From the NCBI GenBank assembly GCA_016720825.1, contig JADKJV010000002.1:248001-312000 (forward strand): DNA of 64,000 nucleotides, read 5' to 3'. The DNA is from Chitinophagaceae bacterium (lineage in GTDB: Bacteria; Bacteroidota; Bacteroidia; Chitinophagales; Chitinophagaceae). Of the stretch, positions 34,343 to 43,005 are shown piece by piece. The notes under the pieces are model-generated. The model saw nothing but the letters and a program-made list of their open reading frames with translations, was not told where the DNA came from and made no database searches. Both the position numbers and the translations under genes were made by a program. How positions within the stretch are numbered: the first letter of the stretch is position 1; each line of letters begins with the position of its first letter.

Positions 34343-36181
34343 ATGTCAAACATTCAAACTATGATGAGGTTTATTCTTCCGTTAATTATTACCATCAGTT
34401 CAGTCTCTAAGGCCCAAACCCAGGTGCAGGTAACAAATTTCATACCCGTACAGCTTAGTACTAATCTCGTGGTCAAAAATTCAACCAAACATGATTCGGC
34501 AATCCTTCTGACAGACCATGTTTTAGGAAACTCCTTTTATGGACAGGAATATATCGGACTTGATAAGATAGACCCTGCCAGTTCAGGTCAATGGTCGCCT
34601 ATAGATGGGTTTAAACATATCATCTCCGGTCATGTCTATGCCTACTATTTCCGGGAACCTGCTGCCTTTGAAAGCGATGATGACCTGAATTTTGAAGTTC
34701 ATCCCGACCTGAATATCAGCTATCTGAAAAAATATCTCGATGCAAGATCATTGTCAAGTTTCACAGCATTAAAAGCAAAAATTGAGGCAAACTGTAAATG
34801 CAATACGAATATTACATGTTGGCCAACCTTACCATCTCTCTCTGTACCTGATGTTCGCCAACTGAAAGAGATGGGGATATTAAAATGTAACGGCAACCAT
34901 TTTATATGGGATTATCAAAAATACCATGATGACTATTTAAAAAACTGGCACTTAATATATGAGATCGATATACATGATAGAGAACACGGGAAATTCTATC
35001 CGTATTTATCATATATGCCCGTAAAAGGCCTGGACTATTTGCATGCATACGGACCATTTGTGCATGATGAAAAAGACCACTATTTTGACAGCCACGATAA
35101 TCTTGAAATTCATCCAGCCGAGCAAATATGGTGGCGGAATAAAGTGAACAACAACAATCTATACCACCTATTTTTCGCAAGCGATAATTCTGGCAGGTTT
35201 CGCAGAGAAAGCTGGCAAGCCAACCCGCTTAAGGGTCAATATGCAATTGCTTTCCAGTGTTTAAAAAAAACTCAACAGATTAACTATGAAATGTCATTAG
35301 TGAATCAGCTGAACGTTTCGTATAAATCAACCGATGGCAAAAGCCATTTTCTTGTAATAGGGGAAGACACATTAGTCAGGGTGAATGAATCCTGGATAAA
35401 TTCAATTACAGGCTTGCAATCCCCCGATATAGCAGATGTAAGTTTCCAGGATATTTATATAGATAAAAAAAGGCTGGATACATATCATGATACTTTAATT
35501 AAAGGTTACGTCGTCATAAAATCGGCTATCGGCGGGCCCGGATATGACTATTCGGGAAATCTCTTACTTTCAGTGTTAGAAAAAAAGAGTGGCATTGATC
35601 CAAGAATACAAAGCAAATCTGGGATTAATATGAATGGGCAAATCACGATGTTAACAGAGAATAAAGACCTGATTAAAGTCACTCTAACCCAAATAAAAGC
35701 AAATGGGATTGATGATGAGGGTACTCCGGAAGAATTGTCTGGATATATTGCTGTTGGCGCATTTAATTTAAATGAACACGCATTAATAAAACCAATCGAA
35801 TCAGAATTCAATCCAGAACTAAACAGCACGCTCTGGTCTTCACTTGATGATCATGGTGAAACAGAATTAAAGTTTGCCAGAAAAGGTGAAATTAAAATTA
35901 TGAACGTAAGCAGGCTTTTTTATGCTGCCCAGATTTCAAAAATTAAAATTGTGGCGGACCTGAATGAGGATGACGAAAGTTATCCAGATGGCGCTGAAAA
36001 TTATAATTCAACCGTATCTGACGAAGAGGATGATCGGCTGGAAAAATACTGCAGGGAATGTTCGGCAGAAATAAACGTATTTGATATAATTGAAGGAAGG
36101 CCTTTGTTAAGGGAATTTCGGTTTGCTTCTGGTGGTACTGATATAGTTGTTCAGCTTAAGATCGAGCGACTTAAACACTAA
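34343..36181 (+). CDS. secreted protein of unknown function with two E-[IV]-H-P motifs (612 aa)
   Basis: A signal peptide follows Met1 or Met7 (MMRFILPLIITISSVSKAQ). Around residues 95-125 (GHVYAYYF...DDDLNFEVHPDLN) and 235-260 (GPFVHDEKDHYFDSHDNLEIHPAEQ) the protein repeats a pattern ending in E-V/I-H-P, rich in His, Asp and Glu, suggestive of a metal site. A small Cys cluster lies between (CKCNTNITC, about 151-159). The C-terminal third has GIDDEGTPEELSGYIAVGAF, which recalls beta-sandwich domains of secreted proteins, and a second CRECSAE. The gene looks richer in A/T codons than its neighbours, which may mean recent acquisition. I do not recognise the family. Confidence 0.7.
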   Translation: MSNIQTMMRFILPLIITISSVSKAQTQVQVTNFIPVQLSTNLVVKNSTKHDSAILLTDHVLGNSFYGQEYIGLDKIDPASSGQWSPIDGFKHIISGHVYAYYFREPAAFESDDDLNFEVHPDLNISYLKKYLDARSLSSFTALKAKIEANCKCNTNITCWPTLPSLSVPDVRQLKEMGILKCNGNHFIWDYQKYHDDYLKNWHLIYEIDIHDREHGKFYPYLSYMPVKGLDYLHAYGPFVHDEKDHYFDSHDNLEIHPAEQIWWRNKVNNNNLYHLFFASDNSGRFRRESWQANPLKGQYAIAFQCLKKTQQINYEMSLVNQLNVSYKSTDGKSHFLVIGEDTLVRVNESWINSITGLQSPDIADVSFQDIYIDKKRLDTYHDTLIKGYVVIKSAIGGPGYDYSGNLLLSVLEKKSGIDPRIQSKSGINMNGQITMLTENKDLIKVTLTQIKANGIDDEGTPEELSGYIAVGAFNLNEHALIKPIESEFNPELNSTLWSSLDDHGETELKFARKGEIKIMNVSRLFYAAQISKIKIVADLNEDDESYPDGAENYNSTVSDEEDDRLEKYCRECSAEINVFDIIEGRPLLREFRFASGGTDIVVQLKIERLKH

Positions 36182-36192
36182 GCAGTTAGTTT

Positions 36193-36963
36193 TTAAGAGC
36201 CTTTTTTCCGCTGCATACTAGCCTCATACAATACCATCCCGGTGGCCACGGAAACATTGAGCGATTCAAAGTCTCCCGCCATCGGGATCTTTATTCTCTC
36301 ATCACACACTTTCATCAGCGCCGGATAAATCCCCTTCTCCTCCCCGCCCATTACAATGGCGGAAGGCTCAGTAAAATTGATTTCACCAACTGTTTTGTCA
36401 GCAGTCATTTCTGTGGCATACACTTTAATGCCATTCATATGCATATCATCAACCGCCTTCATTAAACTGTTCACGCGGCAGATCGCAATCTTTTCCAGTG
36501 CACCCGCAGATGTCAGCACCGCATCTTCATTCAGCGCCCCCACTCCTTTATCTGGTATTACAATCGCATGCACACCCATACAATAGGCGGTACGTGCAAT
36601 ACCACCAATGTTGCGGATATCCGTAATGCCGTCAAGTATTAAAAACAAAGGCGCCTCACCGCTTTCAATTACCTGCGACATCACATCCTGCAGATTCAAA
36701 TATTGCACACGTGCTTTCTGCGCAATACATCCTTCATGATCCGGCACATTGAAATTATTCAGCTTAACCACGGGCACCTGGTTCACCGGCACTCCATGAG
36801 TGGCGGCCAGCGTACGGATCGCCAGCAGTTCTTTTCCACCTGCATTCTGGTCAATATAAATCCGGTCCAGTTGCAATCCTTCCTCTAATGCTTTCAGTAC
36901 GGCATTCCGGCCGATTACGAGTGTATTTTTTTTGGGGCGTTGCGGAGAGCGGAAGGGTTTCAT
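36193..36963 (-). CDS. rlmB: 23S rRNA (guanosine-2'-O-)-methyltransferase RlmB-type (TrmH/SpoU family)
   Basis: The 256-residue protein begins with a substrate-binding domain (LVIGRNAVLKALEEG). It continues with the SpoU knot motifs LDGITDIRNIGGIARTA, AIVMGGEEKGI and IPMAGDFESLNVSVATGMVLYE. This trefoil-knot family 2'-O-methylates rRNA; RlmB modifies G2251 of 23S rRNA. The exact target base is inferred from family resemblance. A -7 box 4 bases before the ATG suggests a leaderless transcript. Confidence 0.9.
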   Translation of the reverse strand: MKPFRSPQRPKKNTLVIGRNAVLKALEEGLQLDRIYIDQNAGGKELLAIRTLAATHGVPVNQVPVVKLNNFNVPDHEGCIAQKARVQYLNLQDVMSQVIESGEAPLFLILDGITDIRNIGGIARTAYCMGVHAIVIPDKGVGALNEDAVLTSAGALEKIAICRVNSLMKAVDDMHMNGIKVYATEMTADKTVGEINFTEPSAIVMGGEEKGIYPALMKVCDERIKIPMAGDFESLNVSVATGMVLYEASMQRKKGS

Positions 36964-36967
36964 ACTA

Positions 36968-36975
36968 CAAAATTA
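36968..36975 (-). promoter_or_regulatory. TAnnTTTG -7 box next to the rlmB start
   Basis: TAATTTTG on the minus strand, 4 bases upstream of the rlmB ATG; no -33 TTG is seen. Confidence 0.3.
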
Positions 36976-36999
36976 GGTGAATCTGGTTAGCCGCTGGCT

Positions 37000-37073
37000 T
37001 TAGTCGTTAGTCTATAGTCACTAGTCGTTAGTCTGGGGCGAATTGAGAATTAAGAATTGAGAATTGAGAATTT
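37000..37073. repeat. two adjacent short-word repeat tracts (TAGTCGT and GAATTGA)
   Basis: 37000-37035 repeats variants of TAGTCGTTAGTC/TAGTCACTAGTC. 37039-37073 repeats GAATTGA/GAATTAA. Both lie in the spacer between rlmB and the metK terminator. They are not coding. Confidence 0.65.
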
Positions 37074-37124
37074 GGTGCCGCGAGCTTTAGGAGTTTGTTT
37101 TTGAATTTTTACTTTTGAATTTTT

Positions 37125-37145
37125 AACCACAAAGTTCACAAAGGG
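37125..37145. repeat. CACAAAG repeat, single arm
   Basis: AACCACAAAGTTCACAAAGGG is one arm of the CACAAAG family, without a full partner arm in this spacer. Confidence 0.55.
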
Positions 37146-37182
37146 TTCACTTTTGGAATTTGTGATTTGGATTTTGGAATTT

Positions 37183-37223
37183 TTAAAAAAAAGGACACAT
37201 CAGATTTCTCCTTTGTGTCCTTT
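37183..37223 (-). terminator. intrinsic terminator after metK
   Basis: On the minus strand a 10-base stem AAAGGACACA/TGTGTCCTTT with a 14-base loop is followed by eight or more T. It is 25 bases from the metK stop. Confidence 0.85.
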
Positions 37224-37247
37224 CAATAATTGTTGTGTTCTTACCAG

Positions 37248-38525
37248 TTAGAGTCCAAATGCTTTCTTCACCTGATCCACCATATCCAGTTTCTCCCAGG
37301 TAAACAGTTCCACTTCAATTTTCTTCTCGTTCTCTTTACCCTTATTGAACACTTTTACTTTCTTTTCAGGTTTGCGGCCCATGTGACCGTACGCTGCAGT
37401 TTCAGCATAGATCGGGTTACGCAGTTTCAGGCGCTGCTCGATAGCATAAGGGCGCATATCGAAAATTTTCTCCAGCTTCTTGGCGATCTCACCATCCGTC
37501 ATTTTCACTTTGGCAGTTCCGTTTGTATCAACAAACAGTCCGCAGGGTTTGGCCACACCAATGGCATAAGAAACCTGCACCAGCACTTCATCACAAACAC
37601 CGGCAGCTACCAGGTTTTTGGCAATGTGACGGGTTGCATAGGCAGCACTGCGGTCAACTTTAGAAGGATCTTTTCCGCTGAATGCACCACCACCGTGTGC
37701 ACCTTTACCACCATACGTGTCCACGATGATTTTACGGCCGGTTAAGCCGGTATCGCCATGTGGTCCACCAATAACGAATTTGCCCGTGGGGTTGATATGG
37801 TAAGTGATCTTATCATTGAACAGCTTCTGGATAGAAGGTTTCAGTTGTTTTTTAACGCGGGGGATGATGATATTGATGATATCATTCTTGATTTTCTCGA
37901 GCATGGGTTTATCCTTGTCGAAATCATCATGTGAAGTAGATACCACGATTGTATCAATACGGATCGGGTTGTTGTTATCATCGTATTCAATCGTTACCTG
38001 GCTTTTCGCATCCGGACGCAGGTAAGTCAGTTCTTTACCGGCACGGCGTGTTTTGGAAAGTTCCAGCAGGATCTTGTGAGCCAGATCCAGCGGCAACGGC
38101 ATATAGTTGTCTGTTTCTTTTGTAGCGTAACCAAACATCATACCCTGGTCACCGGCACCCTGTGCATTGGCTTTTGCTTCAAAGCTCAGGTTCTTTACAT
38201 TCCTGTCAACACCACGGTTGATATCAGCACTCTGCTCATGGATCGCAGAAAGGATACCACAGCTGTTGGCTTCAAACATGTATTCAGCTTTGGTATATCC
38301 GATCTGGCGGATCACCTCACGGGCAATATCCTGCACATCCAGATAGGTCTTTGATTTTACCTCACCAGCCAGTACCACCTGTCCGGTTGTAACCAGTGTT
38401 TCGCAGGCAACCTTGCTCTGCGGATCATAGGCCAGGAAATTATCAATCAGCGCATCTGAAATCTGGTCGGCAACCTTATCGGGGTGTCCTTCACTGACAG
38501 ACTCCGATGTAAATAAATAAGGCAT
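37248..38525 (-). CDS. metK: S-adenosylmethionine synthase (methionine adenosyltransferase)
   Basis: The 425-residue protein matches MetK throughout: FTSESVSEGHPDKVADQISDA at the start, then QGAGDQGMMFGYA, PTGKFVIGGPHGDTGLTGRKI and GGGAFSGKDPSKVDRSAAYA. It makes SAM from methionine and ATP. It is a single-gene unit with a terminator. The leader between its likely -7 box and the ATG is only about 45 bases, too short for a known SAM riboswitch. Confidence 0.97.
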   Translation of the reverse strand: MPYLFTSESVSEGHPDKVADQISDALIDNFLAYDPQSKVACETLVTTGQVVLAGEVKSKTYLDVQDIAREVIRQIGYTKAEYMFEANSCGILSAIHEQSADINRGVDRNVKNLSFEAKANAQGAGDQGMMFGYATKETDNYMPLPLDLAHKILLELSKTRRAGKELTYLRPDAKSQVTIEYDDNNNPIRIDTIVVSTSHDDFDKDKPMLEKIKNDIINIIIPRVKKQLKPSIQKLFNDKITYHINPTGKFVIGGPHGDTGLTGRKIIVDTYGGKGAHGGGAFSGKDPSKVDRSAAYATRHIAKNLVAAGVCDEVLVQVSYAIGVAKPCGLFVDTNGTAKVKMTDGEIAKKLEKIFDMRPYAIEQRLKLRNPIYAETAAYGHMGRKPEKKVKVFNKGKENEKKIEVELFTWEKLDMVDQVKKAFGL

Positions 38526-38572
38526 GTATTATTTTTTAGTGTTCGCCTGCCGAAGGCCGGTACAGGCGGGGG

Positions 38573-38580
38573 CAAAGATA
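38573..38580 (-). promoter_or_regulatory. TAnnTTTG -7 box of metK
   Basis: TATCTTTG on the minus strand, 47 bases upstream of the metK start. No TTG at an ideal -33 distance. Confidence 0.45.
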
Positions 38581-38596
38581 AGGTCTGGTCTATATT

Positions 38597-38629
38597 AAAA
38601 AAAGTCCACACTGTTAAACAGGTGGACTT
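38597..38629 (-). terminator. intrinsic terminator after the DUF4270 gene
   Basis: On the minus strand the stem AAGTCCAC/GTGGACTT with a 12-base loop is followed by a T run (A on plus, 38597-38603). Confidence 0.85.
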
Positions 38630-38653
38630 ATAAACATATCTTGATAATTTCTT

Positions 38654-40132
38654 CTACAGTTTCGAATAGATGACCCGCAATCTCATCCTGTGCGGGTTTA
38701 AATCAGCAGGACCTGTGTTACCCGTCAGTCTAACCCTTCCTTTGGCAATCGTGGGATTGATAAAGATGGTGGTCGTCAGGTCATCACCGGGAGGAATGCC
38801 ATACTTCTCATTCAATGAGAATGGTGCCAGAACCCTCAGATCATACAAACTTTGTGTATGTGTAAGTATATGCTGGGCATAACGGGTAATATTGAAATGC
38901 CAGTTTTTAACAAGTCTGCCACCGGCATCCACAGCCTGCAACGGATAAGAACCAAATGGAACGAGGTCAAAAGCACCGCTTACAGACAATGCCAGGTCAT
39001 AAGGAATCGTCCTGAATTTATAATTGGAACTGATACTGGGATCAGCCGCATCAAGATAAAGAAGGTCCGGTGTCCTGAAAACAGTGTCTGAAGGGTCATA
39101 CTGCTGCTCCATAATCAATTCAGCACGGTGTATCACCCGGTTGCTCATCGTAGCCAGGTCAGGGATCTTCAGCGTGGCAAATGTGCCGGGTGTATTCTGG
39201 ATGAACACCAGCGGATCAGAAGCTGTGCCATTATTAATAGAAGCCAGAGATGGCGTACCGCTATAATCCCTTTTTACATAGTTAGCGGATGCTGAAAGGC
39301 TGGTAAACCTGAAATAAGTTACACTGGTATCGCGGCCACCACCCCCTTTTTTGGGATTGTTGTAATAGATAGCCAGTTTGGTATTGGCATCATTCAGGTT
39401 AAAACCCATGATGGCATTACCGCCACCTTCAGAACGGAGGGCAAAACCCCTGAAAAGCGTTTTGAAAATGGAATCCGTTTTATAGGCATTCGATGTATCG
39501 TAGTTAACGAAACGGCGCGCAAGGTTGGTATCAAGCTTAATCCGTAACTGGTTTAAACTGGTATCCTGGAAAGCTTTCACAGAATCTTTCAGGTTACGCG
39601 GGAAAAAACTTTGTCCGGGCTTGCTGAGCGGGAAACCGGTATTATATGTGAAGTTCTCTACCCTGATTAAATAGGCAGAGTCACGGGAGAAATTGTTGGC
39701 AGAATTGAGCTCATACACCTTCACCGACTGGGAAGTATTAGTATCCCCATAGGTTTCCAGATAGCCAAGAACAAGTACAATGGAATCAATCTTCACACTG
39801 TCAGGGCGGTTAAAAGGATAAAAGCCATACAGGGTTGGCTTCAATTCGAGGAACATCCTGGCGTCTGTCTTACCAAAAATGGGGTCACTGTTAATCAATC
39901 CCAGGAATTGCTCTTCCCCGGCATTCAGGTACTGGGAGTCGTTTGCCAGTCCGAATGTATCATTATAAGCATAAACAGTCAGCGTGGTATCAAACGTGGT
40001 AATATTATCTACAGGCGGAATCAGGTCGCCGCCAAGCGTGGTAGATTCGTTGATTTTCTTACAGGCTGTAAACAGAATAGCAACCGTTGCGGCGATTGCT
40101 ATCAGTGAAGTCACATAATATCTTTTTATCAC
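38654..40132 (-). CDS. DUF4270 domain lipoprotein
   Basis: The 492-residue protein starts with a lipoprotein signal (MIKRYYVTSLIAIAATVAILFTAC). It continues with the DUF4270 signature TLGGDLIPPVDNITTFDTTLTVYAYNDTF. The remainder is beta-rich. DUF4270 proteins are Bacteroidota-specific outer-membrane lipoproteins of unknown role. They are often found, as here, beside a GT5-type glycogen synthase gene and a divergent panC. No further function is visible. Confidence 0.88.
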   Translation of the reverse strand: MIKRYYVTSLIAIAATVAILFTACKKINESTTLGGDLIPPVDNITTFDTTLTVYAYNDTFGLANDSQYLNAGEEQFLGLINSDPIFGKTDARMFLELKPTLYGFYPFNRPDSVKIDSIVLVLGYLETYGDTNTSQSVKVYELNSANNFSRDSAYLIRVENFTYNTGFPLSKPGQSFFPRNLKDSVKAFQDTSLNQLRIKLDTNLARRFVNYDTSNAYKTDSIFKTLFRGFALRSEGGGNAIMGFNLNDANTKLAIYYNNPKKGGGGRDTSVTYFRFTSLSASANYVKRDYSGTPSLASINNGTASDPLVFIQNTPGTFATLKIPDLATMSNRVIHRAELIMEQQYDPSDTVFRTPDLLYLDAADPSISSNYKFRTIPYDLALSVSGAFDLVPFGSYPLQAVDAGGRLVKNWHFNITRYAQHILTHTQSLYDLRVLAPFSLNEKYGIPPGDDLTTTIFINPTIAKGRVRLTGNTGPADLNPHRMRLRVIYSKL

Positions 40133-40161
40133 AAAGTAGATTTATTCCGGTTTAGTGCGAT

Positions 40162-40977
40162 TTACTTGTCTGCAAGATCGCCATAGAGTTGTAAATAGTC
40201 TGTTAAATCTCCTTCTGGGTTATAGGCTAAGGTCTTCTTGCCCCGCACTTTAGAAAATTCATCAAGGAGTTTTTTGTCAATCTTTTCAGCACCAAACGTA
40301 ATGGCGTCAGCGAAAGAAGCCCCGCCCCTGAACATGGCCGTGTTGGTTCCTTCTTTAAATGCGTCCAGGTCTTTTTCTTTCAGGGTGGCATGGATCAGGG
40401 CCTTCTGGATGAATCCGCTGCCCATTTTTTCCTTGAAAGTATTCTGACCTATGGTGTACACAATTTTGCTGTGTGCAAATACCGGTTCTTTTTTATAGAC
40501 CGTTTTCAGGTAGGCCGGGATTAAACCTGCCATCCAGCCGCTGCAATGGATAATGTCGGGAGGCCAGCCGAATTTCTTCACGGTCTCCAGGGCTCCTTTG
40601 CAGAAAAATACGGTGCGGAGGTCGTTATCATCGTACCATTTTTCATGCTCGTCATGAAAAACATACTTTCTTTTAAATAAATCCTCGTTATCGAGGAAAT
40701 ATACCTGCAAACGTGCACTGGGCAGGCTCGCCACTTTGATCTGGAGGGGCATATCGTCGTTATCAACCGTTACGTTGATCCCGGATAAGCGTACTACTTC
40801 GTGCAGTCGGTGGCGGCGTTCGTTGATAATGCCGAACCTGGGCATGATGCACCTGACTTCAAATCCGCTGTCATTTGCCTTGATTGCCAGCTTGTTCACC
40901 ATTTCCGAAAACTCGGTGAGTTCCAGATAGGGTGACATTTCGTTGGCAATAAATAAAATTCTTTTCTTTGCTGTCAT
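40162..40977 (-). CDS. glycogen/starch synthase catalytic-domain protein (GT5-like, single domain)
   Basis: Start at 40977 (MTAKKRILFIANEMSPYLELTEFSEMVNKL); a longer frame from 41076 adds a poor N-terminus. The 271-residue protein equals the N-terminal starch synthase catalytic domain: the nucleotide-sugar site, DIIHCSGWMAGLIPAYLK, and IVYTIGQNTFKEKM. It lacks the C-terminal GT1-like half that closes the active site in full glycogen synthases, so it may act with a partner or have a different role. Such single-domain proteins are common in Bacteroidota. Upstream it is divergent from panC. Confidence 0.83.
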   Translation of the reverse strand: MTAKKRILFIANEMSPYLELTEFSEMVNKLAIKANDSGFEVRCIMPRFGIINERRHRLHEVVRLSGINVTVDNDDMPLQIKVASLPSARLQVYFLDNEDLFKRKYVFHDEHEKWYDDNDLRTVFFCKGALETVKKFGWPPDIIHCSGWMAGLIPAYLKTVYKKEPVFAHSKIVYTIGQNTFKEKMGSGFIQKALIHATLKEKDLDAFKEGTNTAMFRGGASFADAITFGAEKIDKKLLDEFSKVRGKKTLAYNPEGDLTDYLQLYGDLADK

Positions 40978-41018
40978 GGGTGTCCCGTTTAATTGACCGG
41001 TCTTATCTTTAAAGGCCG

Positions 41019-41026
41019 CAAAGGTA
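41019..41026 (-). promoter_or_regulatory. TAnnTTTG -7 box of the glycogen synthase-like gene
   Basis: TACCTTTG on the minus strand, about 41 bases upstream of the chosen start. It lies inside the longer frame, which supports the start at 40977. Confidence 0.45.
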
Positions 41027-41085
41027 GCTATTTTACAGCGAATTCGGGCTGACTGGCGGTTAAAAGGCCCAAACACTTCTTAATC

Positions 41086-41937
41086 ATGGTACTATTCAGG
41101 AAGAGAAATGACCTGGAAAAATGGCTGGAAAGCCAGCGTCTCCGGGGCTTACATATTGGTTTTGTACCCACCATGGGAGCCCTTCATGAGGGGCATTCCT
41201 CACTGATCCGGGCTGCCCGGGCAGACCGGGGAATTGTGGTTTGCAGCATTTTTGTCAACCCCACCCAGTTCAACGACCCGAAGGATTTTGAAAAATATCC
41301 CATCACCACCGGGCCTGACATACAGCGCCTGCTGGCTGATGGCTGCGATGCATTATTCCTTCCAGCTGTGTCTGAAATCTATCCGGAACAGGATGGCCCC
41401 ATCCCCCGTTATGATTTGGGATTCCTCGAAACGCTGCTGGAGGGGTCTTTCAGACCGGGGCATTTCCAGGGCGTTTGCCGTGTGGTGGAAAAACTGCTGA
41501 GAATCGTGGGGCCCGACAGGCTCTATCTCGGACAGAAAGATTACCAGCAGTGCATGGTGATCAGCCGGCTGGTTGAAATCATGGATAAAAAAGAAGATAT
41601 CCGGATTGTGATTTGCCCTACCCTGCGTGAGGCAGACGGACTGGCCATGAGCAGCCGGAATATGCGGTTAAGCACCTCACAAAGAAAAACAGCTGTTGAA
41701 ATATATAATATGCTCAGCATGCTGAAACATGAAATAAAACCGGGATCATTATCGGCATTGCTGTTAAAAGCAAATCTGCAACTGGAATCTGCCGGCTTCC
41801 GGATTGATTATATCAGTTTGGCTGATGCAAATAACCTCTCTCCTGTTGACAACTGGGATGGCCAGCAGCACACTGTAGCATTAGTTGCGGCATTCCTGGG
41901 CGAAATCCGATTGATAGATAATATGGTGTTGACTTAA
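41086..41937 (+). CDS. panC: pantothenate synthetase
   Basis: The 283-residue protein has all PanC motifs: GFVPTMGALHEGHSSLIRAAR (HxGH), VSIFVNPTQFNDPKDFEKYP, RPGHFQGVCRVVEKLL, YLGQKDYQQCMVI and LREADGLAMSSRN. It condenses beta-alanine and pantoate to pantothenate. panB, which makes the pantoate precursor, lies 5 kb downstream on the same strand; panD is not seen in the window. Confidence 0.97.
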   Translation: MVLFRKRNDLEKWLESQRLRGLHIGFVPTMGALHEGHSSLIRAARADRGIVVCSIFVNPTQFNDPKDFEKYPITTGPDIQRLLADGCDALFLPAVSEIYPEQDGPIPRYDLGFLETLLEGSFRPGHFQGVCRVVEKLLRIVGPDRLYLGQKDYQQCMVISRLVEIMDKKEDIRIVICPTLREADGLAMSSRNMRLSTSQRKTAVEIYNMLSMLKHEIKPGSLSALLLKANLQLESAGFRIDYISLADANNLSPVDNWDGQQHTVALVAAFLGEIRLIDNMVLT

Positions 41938-41994
41938 CTGAAAACAATTATTCTGTTTTTGCCATTCAACCGCATCGCTTTATTTTCGGGGTTG

Positions 41995-43005
41995 ATGAAC
42001 AAGCGGATCCGCATAATTCTACAGTACCTTATTTTATTTGGACTGGGCGTTTTCTTTACCTGGCTTTCTTTAAAAAATCTCAACCAGGAAAAAATTGCGC
42101 AGATAAAACTGGCCCTGGCTAATGCCAGACACTGGCTGATGTTTCCTGTATTCGGGATGTTGCTGCTCAGTCATTATATACGGGCTCTTCGCTGGAAATT
42201 GCTGATTGAACCGATGGGCTACAACCCCACCAGCTGGCATTGTTTTTTTGCTGTGATGATCGGCTACCTCACCAACCAGGGCGTTCCCCGTTTGGGTGAA
42301 GTGCTGAAATGCACGATACTTGGCAGGAACGAGAACATCCCCCCGGAAAAACTGATTGGCACAGTAATCCTGGAAAGGATTATTGACGCCATCACCTTTG
42401 CGACCATCTTCGGTTTTACACTGATTATCCAGCCACACCTCCTGGGAAATATCCGGGAAGCCATTATGAGTGCACCAGAAGACGGACAGAAAGGCATCAG
42501 TGGCAAAACGATTTTCCTGATTATTGTTGGCGTGCTGGTGGTTTTATTCCTGGCATGGATTATCATCCGCAAAAAAACATGGAAAGACCTCCGGCGGATC
42601 TTCGGTCGTATCTGGCGCAGTGTGGTTCAGGGTGTGCTGACGATTAAATTCCTGAAGAAAAGAAAACGGTTCATTGTTTATACTGTCGTAATCTGGTCAC
42701 TCTATCTTTTTTCCGGTTACCTGGGCTTTATGGCATTCAAGGAAACCAGCGGTTACGGAATTAAAGAAGCGTTTGCGATTTTATCAACCGGCAGTGTGGG
42801 ATTGATTGTTTCCCCCGGCGGAATCGGCGCGTATGCATACCTGATCCAGCAAACGATGATACAGTATCGCCTCAGTGATGCGATTGCTTCTGCATTCGGC
42901 TGGATCCTCTGGCTGGCACAAACCATGATTATTGTAGTGGGAGGTTTGTTTAGCTTTGTAGCGATTCCTGTTCACAATAAAAGAAAACAACCTGAAAAGG
43001 GCTGA
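41995..43005 (+). CDS. flippase-like / lysylphosphatidylglycerol synthetase-type membrane protein
   Basis: Start at 41995 (MNKRIRIILQYLILFGLGVFFTWLSLK). The ~336-residue protein has about seven or eight membrane segments and the family motifs RALRWKLLIEP, NQGVPRLGEVLKCTIL, ERIIDA and SPGGIGAYAYLIQ. This is the UPF0104/LPG synthase membrane-domain family, some members of which flip or modify lipids. It has no synthase domain, so a transport-like function is more likely. It follows panC, as in other Bacteroidota. Confidence 0.82.
   Translation: MNKRIRIILQYLILFGLGVFFTWLSLKNLNQEKIAQIKLALANARHWLMFPVFGMLLLSHYIRALRWKLLIEPMGYNPTSWHCFFAVMIGYLTNQGVPRLGEVLKCTILGRNENIPPEKLIGTVILERIIDAITFATIFGFTLIIQPHLLGNIREAIMSAPEDGQKGISGKTIFLIIVGVLVVLFLAWIIIRKKTWKDLRRIFGRIWRSVVQGVLTIKFLKKRKRFIVYTVVIWSLYLFSGYLGFMAFKETSGYGIKEAFAILSTGSVGLIVSPGGIGAYAYLIQQTMIQYRLSDAIASAFGWILWLAQTMIIVVGGLFSFVAIPVHNKRKQPEKG

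Noticed and set aside
38526..38600. A SAM riboswitch before metK
   Set aside because: Only about 45 bases lie between the -7 box and the ATG and I cannot fold the known SAM-I or SAM-II patterns there.
40978..41076. N-terminal extension of the glycogen synthase-like gene
   Set aside because: The extension is not family-like and contains the likely promoter box.
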